This document shows, in pieces, positions 35,630 to 46,309 of a stretch of 64,000 nucleotides of DNA. Positions within the stretch are counted from its first letter, which is position 1. Each line of letters opens with the position of its first letter. The stretch covers positions 1 through 64,000 of the forward strand of contig NZ_MDED01000020.1 in the NCBI RefSeq assembly GCF_002939885.1, in the 5' to 3' direction. Position numbers and translations under genes: made by a program. Source of the stretch: Xanthomonas cucurbitae (GTDB lineage: Bacteria > Pseudomonadota > Gammaproteobacteria > Xanthomonadales > Xanthomonadaceae). Under the pieces are notes generated by a model. That model was not told the DNA's origin and ran no database searches. It was given only the letters and a program-made list of their open reading frames with translations.

Positions 35630-36217
35630 TCAGCGCGCCAGCTGGCGCTTCAGCCAGGCGCTGCGCGTGGCCGGCGGCTGCGCCAGCAGGTCTGCGCGCA
35701 GGCCATCGCGCTGCGTCGGCGGGGTGCGTTGCGCCAGCACCGCCAGCTGCGCCAGCTGACCGGCATCCAGGCGACGCAGCAGCGTCAGCAGGCGCTCGCG
35801 TTCGGACGCCGGCACATACCCCACCAGCGGCTGCAGCTGCGGATAGAACGCTCCCAGCTGCGAGCCCAGGCGCCAGCCGTCGCGATACAGGCGATCCATG
35901 GCGGTGAACTGGGTGCGCAGGGCGCGTTGCTGGTCCTCGGGCAGGCCATGCAGACGCTCGCGTGCCTGCCGCAGCACCACCCGGTCGGTGGCGGTGAGAC
36001 CGTTCCACGCCGCATAGCGGGCACGCAGCTCAGCCTGCTGGGCCGGCGTCAACGCGGCCCAGCGCGCGCGTTGCTGGGCGGCGCTGGGGATGGTCGGCGT
36101 CGCCGCGCCGGGCGAAGGCGCCGTGGCGCCACCTTCATCCAGCGCCGCCGGCAGGGCCTGGGCCGAGGCGCTGCCGAGCGCGGCGTACAGCAGCAGCCCG
36201 GTCCACTTAGTTCGCAT
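35630..36217 (-). CDS. secreted DUF3106 protein, coupled to the sigma-like membrane gene
   Basis: The protein has 195 residues from the ATG at 36217 (MRTKWTGLL); an adjacent ATG at 36220 adds one. A signal peptide (about 1-19, ending SASAQA) precedes a helical DUF3106 region (about 45-190) of short repeated helices: RARWAALTPAQQAELRARYAAW, then LRQARERLHGLPEDQQRALRTQF. It is probably periplasmic. The start overlaps the end of the upstream gene by 11 to 14 bases, so both are translated together. DUF3106 resembles periplasmic CpxP/Spy-like helical stress proteins in composition, but no function is established. Confidence 0.75.
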   Translation of the reverse strand: MRTKWTGLLLYAALGSASAQALPAALDEGGATAPSPGAATPTIPSAAQQRARWAALTPAQQAELRARYAAWNGLTATDRVVLRQARERLHGLPEDQQRALRTQFTAMDRLYRDGWRLGSQLGAFYPQLQPLVGYVPASERERLLTLLRRLDAGQLAQLAVLAQRTPPTQRDGLRADLLAQPPATRSAWLKRQLAR

Positions 36218-37238
36218 CATCGACGGTCTCCAACGGCGCGGACGGCTGTTCGGCGGCGGTGGCATGCGCGCCGGATTCGTCTGTCGGAACCGGGTGCCCG
36301 GCCGCATACCAGGCATAGAAATCGGCCGAACGGGCCAGCTCCAGGTCCGGATCGGCCAGCATCGCCTGGTCGCGTGAATCCAGCGCGGGGGCGGTGGCCG
36401 GCTCCGGCAGGTCGGCCGCGGGCAATTCTTCCACCAACACCGGGGCGGCATCGGTCACATGCAGCACGCCGGCGGGCGCCTGCGACACCGGCTCCGGCGG
36501 CAAGGCCGGCCGGCGATGCGTCCACCACCAGGCCAGCACCGCCAACAGCAGTGCCAGCGCCAGGACGCCCAGCACGATGCCGGCCTGGCGGCGATCGACC
36601 CGAGGCCATTGCCATTGCCGGGTGCTGCGCACGCGGGCGGGACGCTGGCGCGCCGGGGCCGGCGACGGCGCTGCCGGGGCGGCCGGCTGCAGCGGCATGC
36701 CGGCCAGCGCCGCATCGCGCAGCTGGCTCAACCGGCTGAGCTGGGATGGGCTGAGGTCGCGCAATTCCTGTTGCGCCGCCTCGGCCAGCACCCGCCACGC
36801 CTGGGCATCCGGGTTGCCGGCCGCATCGCGCGGACAGGCGCGGGCCAGCGCCTGGCGATAGTCCGCCACGGCCACCCCCTGTACCTGGCTGGCGGCGTCC
36901 TCCTCCAGCCCGGCCACGATCCGCAGCAGCAGCGCCAGCCGGTCGGAAGTCTGCAGCCGACCCACTGCCGTGAAGGGCGGCAACCAGGTGCCCGGCATGG
37001 GGTCGCGGCGCAGCGGTGGAGCGGCCGCCAGCAGGCTCCAGAAGCGCGTTGGCCAACCCGCCATCGGCCGCCCGGCGGCCTGGCTGCCGAAGGCGCGCAA
37101 CGCCGCTGCCAGGGCGCGCTCGGCCGCCGCCACGTCACCGCACTGCAACTGTGCCAGCACCAGACCCCGGCGTTCGACACCGCGCAGGAACGCAGACAGC
37201 GCAGCGGGAGTCGCGGGGGTATCGGGAACAACGGTCAT
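36207..37238 (-). CDS. one-pass membrane protein with degenerate ECF sigma-like N-terminus
   Basis: The protein has 343 residues. Residues 11-75 (FLRGVERRGLVLAQLQCGD...TRFWSLL) resemble sigma region 2. Residues 98-134 (LALLLRIVAGLEEDAASQVQ, then GVAVADYRQALAR) match the helix-turn-helix layout of region 4. An Arg/Pro-rich linker leads to one membrane helix (220-239, IVLGVLALALLLAVLAWWW), and the remaining 100 acidic residues would be periplasmic. I use the ATG at 37238 with a GGAGTTC ribosome site. It overlaps the secreted DUF3106 gene. A tethered, possibly inactive sigma-like sensor is the simplest reading. The sigma resemblance is by eye and needs profile comparison. Confidence 0.65.
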   Translation of the reverse strand: MTVVPDTPATPAALSAFLRGVERRGLVLAQLQCGDVAAAERALAAALRAFGSQAAGRPMAGWPTRFWSLLAAAPPLRRDPMPGTWLPPFTAVGRLQTSDRLALLLRIVAGLEEDAASQVQGVAVADYRQALARACPRDAAGNPDAQAWRVLAEAAQQELRDLSPSQLSRLSQLRDAALAGMPLQPAAPAAPSPAPARQRPARVRSTRQWQWPRVDRRQAGIVLGVLALALLLAVLAWWWTHRRPALPPEPVSQAPAGVLHVTDAAPVLVEELPAADLPEPATAPALDSRDQAMLADPDLELARSADFYAWYAAGHPVPTDESGAHATAAEQPSAPLETVDDAN

Positions 37239-37342
37239 GGGAACTCCAGCATCGGCCGGCATGATACCGACGCAGATCCTTGACGCGACGGCTTGACAGA
37301 TCGCACCACTGTTGCTCCGCTCGCGACCGCTGCCTGCGCAGG

Positions 37343-37556
37343 TTGTGCACAGCAGGCGCGATGCCGATACGCGGCCGTCTGTCAACTCCGGGTTTTTCTT
37401 TATTGCATTCGTGTTTCACGCCTAACATACTGATTTTATTTATCTTTATCCATGTGGCTAAAAAATGTCCAAGAGGTTGGGAAGGCCTGTGATGCCGCCT
37501 TCACGGCGTGGAGCATGCGACTAATTCACAGCCTTATCCACAGGCGGTGTGGATAA
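37343..37556. promoter_or_regulatory. DnaA-box cluster beside an AT-rich stretch, upstream of priA
   Basis: Two perfect DnaA boxes face each other: TTATCCACA at 37534-37542 and its complement TGTGGATAA at 37548-37556, five bases apart. TAATTCACA (37522-37530) and TTGTGCACA (37343-37351) each differ from TTATNCACA at one position. Between them, about 37390-37470 is unusually AT-rich for this genome (TTTTATTTATCTTTATCC). The whole 459-base gap separates the divergent sigma-like gene and priA. The arrangement resembles a small DnaA-binding or origin-like site. Confidence 0.6.
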
Positions 37557-37697
37557 ACCTGTTTTCTCAGTCCTCGTATAGGTTTACGTCGTGTTTATTA
37601 CCCAGGTCACAGAAATGCGTCGCAACGCATCACGCCGGACTCACGCGCAGGAATCGTGTCCGTCGGTGGTGGCCGGCGGGGTCGGTAGACTGCGTGG

Positions 37698-39920
<2,223 letters not shown>

Positions 39921-39937
39921 CTGGATAAACAGTCTCG

Positions 39938-39963
39938 TCGTAGGAGCGCGCCTGAGCGCGACG
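39938..39963. repeat. TAGGAGCGC repeat, copy in direct orientation
   Basis: TCGTAGGAGCGCGCCTGAGC followed by GCGACG, 17 bases after the priA stop. It is identical over 23 bases to the left arm of the palindrome at 40017-40090. Confidence 0.7.
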
Positions 39964-40016
39964 GGCTTGGTGCGCGAGGCGCAACGCGTCCTCACACTGG
40001 TGGTACTTGACGCATA

Positions 40017-40090
40017 GTCGTAGGAGCGCGCCTGAGCGCGATGAGGCGTTATCGGTAACGCCTCATTGCGCTCAGGCGCGCTCCTACGAC
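40017..40090. repeat. 74-bp near-perfect palindrome of TAGGAGCGC repeats
   Basis: The 34-base arms 40017-40050 and 40057-40090 are reverse complements with a single mismatch (position 40040 against 40067, a possible G-U pair in RNA). They surround a 6-base loop. Each outer arm is one copy of the TAGGAGCGCGCCTGAGCGC repeat. It lies between the convergent priA and NYN genes and would form an extremely stable stem in either transcript, so it may serve as a bidirectional terminator or mRNA stabiliser. Confidence 0.8.
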
Positions 40091-40137
40091 ACACGTGATC
40101 TTCGACGGTGCGGTCATGCGCATTGCAGGGGTGGTTT

Positions 40138-40938
40138 TCATTTGCCTGGAGCAGGCTTGGCGGGTGCACGCACGGTTGGCTTGCTCTCCGATGCGACAGG
40201 TGGTGCGGTCTTCGCGCCTTTAGGCGTGTCGCGCACCCACAGTGCCTGCTCGTCCTGCTTGATCTCGAACACGCCGATCGCACGCACCAGATCGCTGAGC
40301 TTGCGGTAACCGTAATTGCGCGGGTCGAACGAGGCCTGGTTGGCCACCTGCTTGCCCACCGCGCTCAGCAACGCCCAGCCATCGTCTTCGCAGGCGCTGA
40401 CGATGGCGTTGCGCAGCATCTGCACCAGCCGCGTGTCGCCGCGCAGCGCGGTGGCATCCTTGCGCCCGGCGGCAGTGTCGCTGGCTGCGGCGGCCTGTTC
40501 GCCCAGGGCTTCCACGTAGGTGAATTTGGAGCAGGCATTGACGAACGGTGCCGGTGTCTTTTTCTCGCCAAAGCCATAGACCTTCATGCCATCGGTCAGC
40601 AGGCGCATCACCAACGGGGTGAAGTCTGCATCGCTGGAGACGATGGCAAAGCCATCCAGATTGCGCGCGTACAACAGGTCCATCGCATCGATCACCATGG
40701 CCATGTCCGAGGCGTTCTTGCCGGAACTGTAGGCAAATTGCTGGATCGGCCGGATTGCATAATCGTGCAGCGCCGCTTCCCAGCCCTTCAGGTGCGGGCT
40801 CTTCCAGTTGCCATAGGCGCGGCGCACATTGGCCACGCCGTAGCGCGCCACTTCCGCCAGCACCACGTCGATCTTGCCGGCGGGCGCGTTGTCGGCGTCG
40901 ATCAGCAGGGCGATCCGCTTGTCGGGATGATCGGTCAT
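40138..40938 (-). CDS. NYN-domain (PIN-like) protein with C-terminal OST-HTH/LOTUS domain
   Basis: The protein has 266 residues from the ATG at 40938; a TTG two codons upstream is less likely. The NYN nuclease-like domain (about 5-140) keeps the acidic residues expected for metal binding: LLIDADNAPA, DMAMVIDAMDLLY and IVSSDADFTPLV. A LOTUS/OST-HTH domain (about 160-245, LRNAIVSACEDDGWALLSAV...YGYRKLSDLVRAIGVFEI) probably binds RNA. A basic Pro/Ala tail ends the protein. Relatives include LabA/MARF1-like proteins and suspected RNases. It follows a membrane protein gene by two bases, so the two are co-transcribed. Confidence 0.88.
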   Translation of the reverse strand: MTDHPDKRIALLIDADNAPAGKIDVVLAEVARYGVANVRRAYGNWKSPHLKGWEAALHDYAIRPIQQFAYSSGKNASDMAMVIDAMDLLYARNLDGFAIVSSDADFTPLVMRLLTDGMKVYGFGEKKTPAPFVNACSKFTYVEALGEQAAAASDTAAGRKDATALRGDTRLVQMLRNAIVSACEDDGWALLSAVGKQVANQASFDPRNYGYRKLSDLVRAIGVFEIKQDEQALWVRDTPKGAKTAPPVASESKPTVRAPAKPAPGK

Positions 40939-40940
40939 GC

Positions 40941-41468
40941 TCAATGCTCCATTGCAGTGTCGGTGGCGCTACCAATTGCCGATTCCGGTTCTGCGTCGGT
41001 CTCGAACGTCGTCGCTGCAGCCGGCAAGGTGTACTCGGTGCCATCGCGCAGTGTCAGCACGCCATCGCTCAGGATCTCCCGATCGGCGCCGGCAGTGACC
41101 CAGGTCGCCTTGACGCGGCCGGCGCCGCGGTCGCCTTCCACGTCGAACACGAACTCTTCCCCGCTTGAGGTCATTCCCGTGCGCAGCAGATCCAGCCGCA
41201 TGCTGCGGATCTGACCAATATGTTCCTGCACCAGCGCATCGTCCTGCATGGCGCTGCGCGCCTGGTCGGCCAACAGCGACCAACCCATATTGACCAGCCA
41301 CAGGGCCGCAGCCAGCACCACCACCCCGAACACGCTGGCGCAGGCCAGGATGCCGATCAGGCCAATGGCCACGCCGCTGCGCTTCTGCTCGGCGGCCGGG
41401 GCACGCGGTGCTGCGGTGTGCGCTGGCGCCGTTGGCAGCGGGGGCAAGGGCGGTGGGAGCGAGGACAT
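40941..41468 (-). CDS. one-pass membrane protein, possible Coa1-like domain
   Basis: The protein has 175 residues. A proline-rich N-terminus (MSSLPPPLPPLPTAPAHTAA) precedes one membrane helix (about 33-59). The outer domain (about 65-145) has the helix-strand pattern ALVQEHIGQIRSMRLD...FVFDVEGDRGAGRVKATWV, which recalls the cytochrome oxidase assembly factor 1 (Coa1/Tim21) fold. That likeness is weak. A duplicated-strand tail follows (LTLRDGTEYTLP). It is the first gene of a pair with the NYN protein. No cytochrome oxidase genes are nearby. Confidence 0.55.
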   Translation of the reverse strand: MSSLPPPLPPLPTAPAHTAAPRAPAAEQKRSGVAIGLIGILACASVFGVVVLAAALWLVNMGWSLLADQARSAMQDDALVQEHIGQIRSMRLDLLRTGMTSSGEEFVFDVEGDRGAGRVKATWVTAGADREILSDGVLTLRDGTEYTLPAAATTFETDAEPESAIGSATDTAMEH

Positions 41469-41588
41469 GCAAAGACCGTTGAAGGTGGATGCCACAGGAT
41501 GCTGCAGGCGCGCCGTGCCCCAGGCGTCATGTTCATTGGCACCTTGGCATGCTGTAAAGCCCGCGTCGCGTTCCATCGGACTTCTACG

Positions 41589-42881
41589 ATGACCTCTTCC
41601 CCCTCCTCCGCTCCGCTGCATCTGGTCGTGGTAGGTGGTGGTTTTGCCGGTTTGTGGGCGACCCGCGCGCTCGACGATCCCGGCATCCGCATCACCCTGA
41701 TCGATCGCCAGAATCACCACCTGTTCCAGCCGCTGCTGTACCAGGTGGCCACCGCCGGCCTGTCGGCGCCGGACATCGCCGCACCCTTGCGACACATCCT
41801 GCGCGCGCAGCGCAATGTCGAAGTACTGCTCGGCGATGTGGCCGACATCGCACCTGGCCGCCGCGAGGTGGTGCTGGCCGACGGCAAGACGGTCGGTTAC
41901 GACCTGCTGCTGCTCGCCACCGGCGCCACCCATGCCTACTTCGGCAACGACCAGTGGGCCGAGCACGCACCCGGGTTGAAGACGCTACACGACGCGCTGG
42001 TCCTGCGCCGCAAGCTCCTGCTGGCCTTCGAGCGTGCCGAAGCCGAGACCGACCCTGCCGCACGCGCCGCCTGGCTGAGCTTTGCGGTGGTCGGCGGCGG
42101 CCCCACCGGCGTGGAACTGGCCGGCACGCTGGCCGAGATCGCCCGCCACACGCTCAAGAACGAATTCCGCCACATCGACCCGCGCCAGGCACGCGTCCGC
42201 CTGGTCGAAGCCGGCCCGCGCGTATTGCCGTCGTTCCCGGAAGATTTGACCGACAAGGCACGCAAGCAGCTGGAGCGGCTGGGCGTGGAAGTACACACCG
42301 GCACCCCGGTGACGCAGATCGATGCGCTGGGCTACCAGCTCGGCCAGACCTTCGTGCCCGCGCGCACGGTGGTGTGGGCCGCCGGCGTGGCGGCCTCGCC
42401 GCTGGCGCGCACGCTGGGCGTGCCGCTGGACCGCGCCGGCCGGGTGCTGGTGGACCCGGACCTGAGCGTGCCCGGCCACCCGCAGATCTTCGTCGGCGGC
42501 GATCTGGCCTCGGTGCAGCAGAACGGCCGGCCGGTCCCGGGCGTGGCGCCAGCGGCCAAGCAGATGGGCAAGCACATCGCCAAGGCGATCCGTGCGCGTC
42601 AGCGCGGCCAGCCCGCGCCGGCTTTCCGGTACCAGGACTACGGCAACCTGGCCACCATCGGCCGCATGGCGGCCATCGTGCACGTGGGCAAGCTCAAGTT
42701 GTCCGGCATCGTGGCGTGGTGGTTCTGGCTGGCCGCGCATGTCTATTTCCTCATCGGCTTCCGCAACCGTTTCGTGGTGCTGGTGAACTGGGCGATGGCG
42801 TACTGGAGCTACCAGCGCGCCGCGCGCATCATCTTCGGCGGCGCCAGCGACGACCCGCCACCCAGCAGCAAGGACGGATGA
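41589..42881 (+). CDS. type II NADH dehydrogenase (NDH-2)
   Basis: The protein has 430 residues. A flavoprotein with two Rossmann folds: FAD-binding LVVVGGGFAGLWATRALD (about 12) and NADH-binding FAVVGGGPTGVELAGTLAE (about 164). HHLFQPLLYQVATAGLS is the conserved quinone-side motif, and FVGGDLA marks the late FAD contact. A C-terminal amphipathic and hydrophobic region (about 370-415, IVAWWFWLAAHVYFLIGF) anchors it to the inner membrane. It transfers electrons from NADH to ubiquinone without proton pumping. The ATG at 41589 follows the 119-base gap from the divergent Coa1-like gene. Confidence 0.93.
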   Translation: MTSSPSSAPLHLVVVGGGFAGLWATRALDDPGIRITLIDRQNHHLFQPLLYQVATAGLSAPDIAAPLRHILRAQRNVEVLLGDVADIAPGRREVVLADGKTVGYDLLLLATGATHAYFGNDQWAEHAPGLKTLHDALVLRRKLLLAFERAEAETDPAARAAWLSFAVVGGGPTGVELAGTLAEIARHTLKNEFRHIDPRQARVRLVEAGPRVLPSFPEDLTDKARKQLERLGVEVHTGTPVTQIDALGYQLGQTFVPARTVVWAAGVAASPLARTLGVPLDRAGRVLVDPDLSVPGHPQIFVGGDLASVQQNGRPVPGVAPAAKQMGKHIAKAIRARQRGQPAPAFRYQDYGNLATIGRMAAIVHVGKLKLSGIVAWWFWLAAHVYFLIGFRNRFVVLVNWAMAYWSYQRAARIIFGGASDDPPPSSKDG

Positions 42882-42933
42882 CAGCGGCGCGTGCGGTACG
42901 CGATGCTGTGCGGCCCGATTCGATGGCCTGACC

Positions 42934-43548
42934 GTGGCGACTGCCTTGTTTCTGCTGGATCTGCTCGGCACCTTCGTGTTCGCCTTGAGTGGTGCGACGG
43001 TGGCGGTGCGCAATCGCCTGGACCTGTTCGGCGTGCTGGTGCTCTCGTGCGCGGCGGCGGTTTCCGGCGGCATCGTGCGCGATGTGCTGATCGGCGCTAC
43101 CCCACCGGCCGCGTTGGTGCAGCCGCACTACCTGCTCACTGCCTGCCTGGCCGGCGTGGCCGGTTTCTACTGGCATGCGGCAGTGGAGCGGCTGCGCAAC
43201 CCGGTGCAACTCTTCGATGCGGCGGGGCTGGCGCTGTTCGCGGTGTACGGCACCAGCAAGGCGCTGGACTATCACCTCAGCCCGCTCAGCGCGACCTTGC
43301 TGGGCATGCTCAGCGGCATCGGCGGTGGCATCGCGCGCGACCTGCTGGTGGCACGCACACCGGTAGTGTTACAGGCCGAACTGTATGCCGTGGCGGCGCT
43401 CGCCGGTGGCGGCCTGGTGGCGATCGGGCATGTGCTGGACGTACCGCAGGCCTGGTCGCTGGCCATCGGCGCCGGGGTCTGTTTCGGCCTGCGTTTCATG
43501 GCCATCCGCTATGGCTGGCATCTGCCGGTGGCGCGCTTGCCGGAGTGA
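42934..43548 (+). CDS. TRIC-type cation channel family protein (UPF0126)
   Basis: The protein has 204 residues and a GTG start. Seven helices lie in two homologous halves, each with the glycine/arginine-rich signature: AAAVSGGIVRDVLIGATPP (about 42-58) and LSGIGGGIARDLLVARTPVVL (about 125-145). This repeated motif is diagnostic of prokaryotic TRIC channels, which form trimers permeable to monovalent cations. It follows NDH-2 by 52 bases on the same strand. Its TGA is followed by the shared terminator facing rpoH. Confidence 0.9.
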   Translation: MATALFLLDLLGTFVFALSGATVAVRNRLDLFGVLVLSCAAAVSGGIVRDVLIGATPPAALVQPHYLLTACLAGVAGFYWHAAVERLRNPVQLFDAAGLALFAVYGTSKALDYHLSPLSATLLGMLSGIGGGIARDLLVARTPVVLQAELYAVAALAGGGLVAIGHVLDVPQAWSLAIGAGVCFGLRFMAIRYGWHLPVARLPE

Positions 43549-43607
43549 GGTGCCGGCCAGCGCTTCGGGGCCAGGCGCCGCCCTCGCGCGCAATGCGCCG
43601 CAACGCA

Positions 43608-43634
43608 AAACGGCCCGGATCGCCCGGGCCGTTT
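43608..43634. terminator. bidirectional terminator between the TRIC gene and rpoH
   Basis: AAACGGCCCGG (43608-43618) and CCGGGCCGTTT (43624-43634) form a perfect 11-bp stem with a 5-base loop. T-runs lie on both strands (TTTG to the right, TTTTGCG on the minus strand). Confidence 0.85.
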
Positions 43635-43662
43635 GTGCAGGGGTTACCGCCTATCGACTGGA

Positions 43663-44538
<876 letters not shown>

Positions 44539-44563
44539 AGGCACCATCTTAGCAGTCGAACTA

Positions 44564-44591
44564 TTGGACTGCCGGGTATAGAAAGAGTTCC
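44564..44591 (-). promoter_or_regulatory. sigma-E (RpoE)-type promoter of rpoH
   Basis: The minus strand reads GGAACT (44591-44586), 16 bases, then GTCCAA (44569-44564). This matches the GGAACT-N15-17-GTCNNA form I recall for sigma-E promoters in Xanthomonas campestris. Transcription would begin about 20 bases before the ATG at 44538. Confidence 0.65.
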
Positions 44592-44736
44592 CAGCGTTCC
44601 ATTCATAGGACATTCGGGCTTGAGATCCCCACGGCGTTCCACCGTAGAACTCCCCGATTTCAAGGCCTACGCTACCACCGCCGCCCTGCGCAGACCGTGA
44701 CAAAACGGCCGCCAATGCGCCCGGCGCTGGCGCCGT

Positions 44737-45462
44737 TCAGCCGGCGGCCGAGGTTGTGTCCAGCGCGTTGCGGGGCGGCAGCGACCAGTCGATCAGGCCC
44801 AGACCACGGCGCTGCAGATGCTCGTTGGTCCTGGAGAAATGCGTGCACCCCAGGAAACCGCGATGCGCCGACAGCGGCGAAGGATGCGGCGCCTTGAACA
44901 CCCGGTGCCGGGCCTGGTCGATGACCTTGCCCTTGGACTGTGCATAGCTGCCCCACAGCAGGAACACCAGGCCCTCGCGCTCGCGGTTGAGGGTCTCCAC
45001 CACATGGTCGGTGAAGCCTTCCCAGCCCTTGTTCTGGTGCGCGCCGGCACGGCCCTGCTCCACCGTCAGCACCGCGTTGAGCAGCAACACGCCCTGCCGC
45101 GCCCACGGCATCAGATAGCCATGATCGGGACGCGGGATGCCCAGATCGGCCTGGATTTCCTTGTAGATATTGAGCAACGACGGCGGCACCGGCACGCCCG
45201 GCAGCACCGAAAAGCACAGCCCATGCGCCTGGTCTTCGCCGTGATACGGGTCCTGCCCGAGGATCACCACCTTGACCTGATCGAACGGGGTGGCATCGAA
45301 GGCGGCGAAGATCTGCGGGCCGGGCGGAAATACCCGCGCGCCGGCCGCCTTGCGCTGACGCAGGAAAGCGGAGAGCTCCTGCATTTCCGGGCGCAGCAAC
45401 CAATCGCCCACCTTTGCCTTCCACGACGGTTCCAGCTGGATGCGCCCTTCCACTTCGCTCAT
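44737..45462 (-). CDS. ung: uracil-DNA glycosylase
   Basis: The protein has 241 residues. Family 1 UNG removes uracil from DNA. The water-activating aspartate is D71 in [20 protein letters not shown]. The uracil pocket has [17 protein letters not shown], and the catalytic histidine lies in [13 protein letters not shown] (about 194). The ATG at 45462 overlaps the stop of the double-receiver regulator gene (ATGA), so the two are translated together. This linkage to a signalling gene is unusual. Confidence 0.97.
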   Translation of the reverse strand: MSEVEGRIQLEPSWKAKVGDWLLRPEMQELSAFLRQRKAAGARVFPPGPQIFAAFDATPFDQVKVVILGQDPYHGEDQAHGLCFSVLPGVPVPPSLLNIYKEIQADLGIPRPDHGYLMPWARQGVLLLNAVLTVEQGRAGAHQNKGWEGFTDHVVETLNREREGLVFLLWGSYAQSKGKVIDQARHRVFKAPHPSPLSAHRGFLGCTHFSRTNEHLQRRGLGLIDWSLPPRNALDTTSAAG

Positions 45463-46301
45463 AGCGTGACAGCCTGATCCTCAAGACGGGCCAGCCGCAG
45501 CTGGAACAGCACCTTGGTCACCAGCAGGCGTTCTTCGATGGGCTTTTGCACCAGATCGTTGGCACCGGCACGCAGCAGCTCGGATTGGTTGCGCGGGTTG
45601 GTGTCGCCGGTCATCACCAGCACCGGCAGGCGGCGCTTGCCGTAGGCGAAGTCGATCCGGATGCGCTCGACCACATCGCGCCCGTTGAGCTCGCCCTTGA
45701 GGGTGACGTCGGTCAGCACCACGTCGATGCGGCGCTCGGTGCGGCCCAGCGATTCGGCGGTGAGCAGCGCGAACGCATCTTCGGCGGTGAGCACGTGCAC
45801 CACTTTCAGGCTCTGCCGTTCGAGCATGCGCTTGGTCGCCTCGGCCACCACGCGGCTGTCCTCGATGTACAACACGGTGGCACCCACCACCGGCTCGGGC
45901 TGCACGTAGCCGCGGATGAAGGTGGCCAGCGCTTCGTGGCCCAACGCCTTGTCGAAATAGTCGGTGACGTATTCGGTGAAGCGGCGTTCGACCAGATGCT
46001 GTTGCGCATCGCCAGACACCACGATCACCGGCACATAGGCCTGGCCGGCCGCTTCGCGCACGCTGCGCGCCAGCGCCAGGCCATCGCCATCGGGCAGGGA
46101 CAGCGAGGTGGTGACCAGATCCATGGCGCCGGCTTCCAGCGCATCGCGCGCGTCGGCGATGCTGGCGCAGCCGATCACCTGCACATTGGGCAGGTCGCGC
46201 TTGAGCACGTCGGCAATGAGCTTGCGCACCAGCTTCGAGCCATCGACGACCATCACGCGCGGTGCATCGCTGATGAGGTGCTTGAGATCTGGTGGGTGCA
46301 T
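45459..46301 (-). CDS. double-receiver response regulator, first receiver lacks the phospho-aspartate
   Basis: The protein has 280 residues in two tandem REC domains and no output domain. REC1 (about 14-135) keeps D20 and K118, but the phosphorylation site is S66 ([14 protein letters not shown]), so it is probably a pseudo-receiver. REC2 (about 141-265) is canonical: E147/D148, acceptor D198 in [10 protein letters not shown], and K in VQKPIEE. Such proteins usually act by protein contact or phosphotransfer. The ATG at 46301 sits eight bases from the end of ftsX, and the stop overlaps ung. The partner kinase is not in the window. Confidence 0.88.
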   Translation of the reverse strand: MHPPDLKHLISDAPRVMVVDGSKLVRKLIADVLKRDLPNVQVIGCASIADARDALEAGAMDLVTTSLSLPDGDGLALARSVREAAGQAYVPVIVVSGDAQQHLVERRFTEYVTDYFDKALGHEALATFIRGYVQPEPVVGATVLYIEDSRVVAEATKRMLERQSLKVVHVLTAEDAFALLTAESLGRTERRIDVVLTDVTLKGELNGRDVVERIRIDFAYGKRRLPVLVMTGDTNPRNQSELLRAGANDLVQKPIEERLLVTKVLFQLRLARLEDQAVTL

Positions 46302-46309
46302 GGCAGGCC

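Noticed and set aside
37343-37556. the chromosomal replication origin itself
   Set aside because: The dnaA-dnaN-recF-gyrB group that marks oriC in Xanthomonas is absent, and only a few boxes are present.
40939-40944. TTG start for the NYN gene
   Set aside because: It overlaps the stop of the upstream gene and adds only two residues; the ATG at 40938 gives the normal N-terminus.
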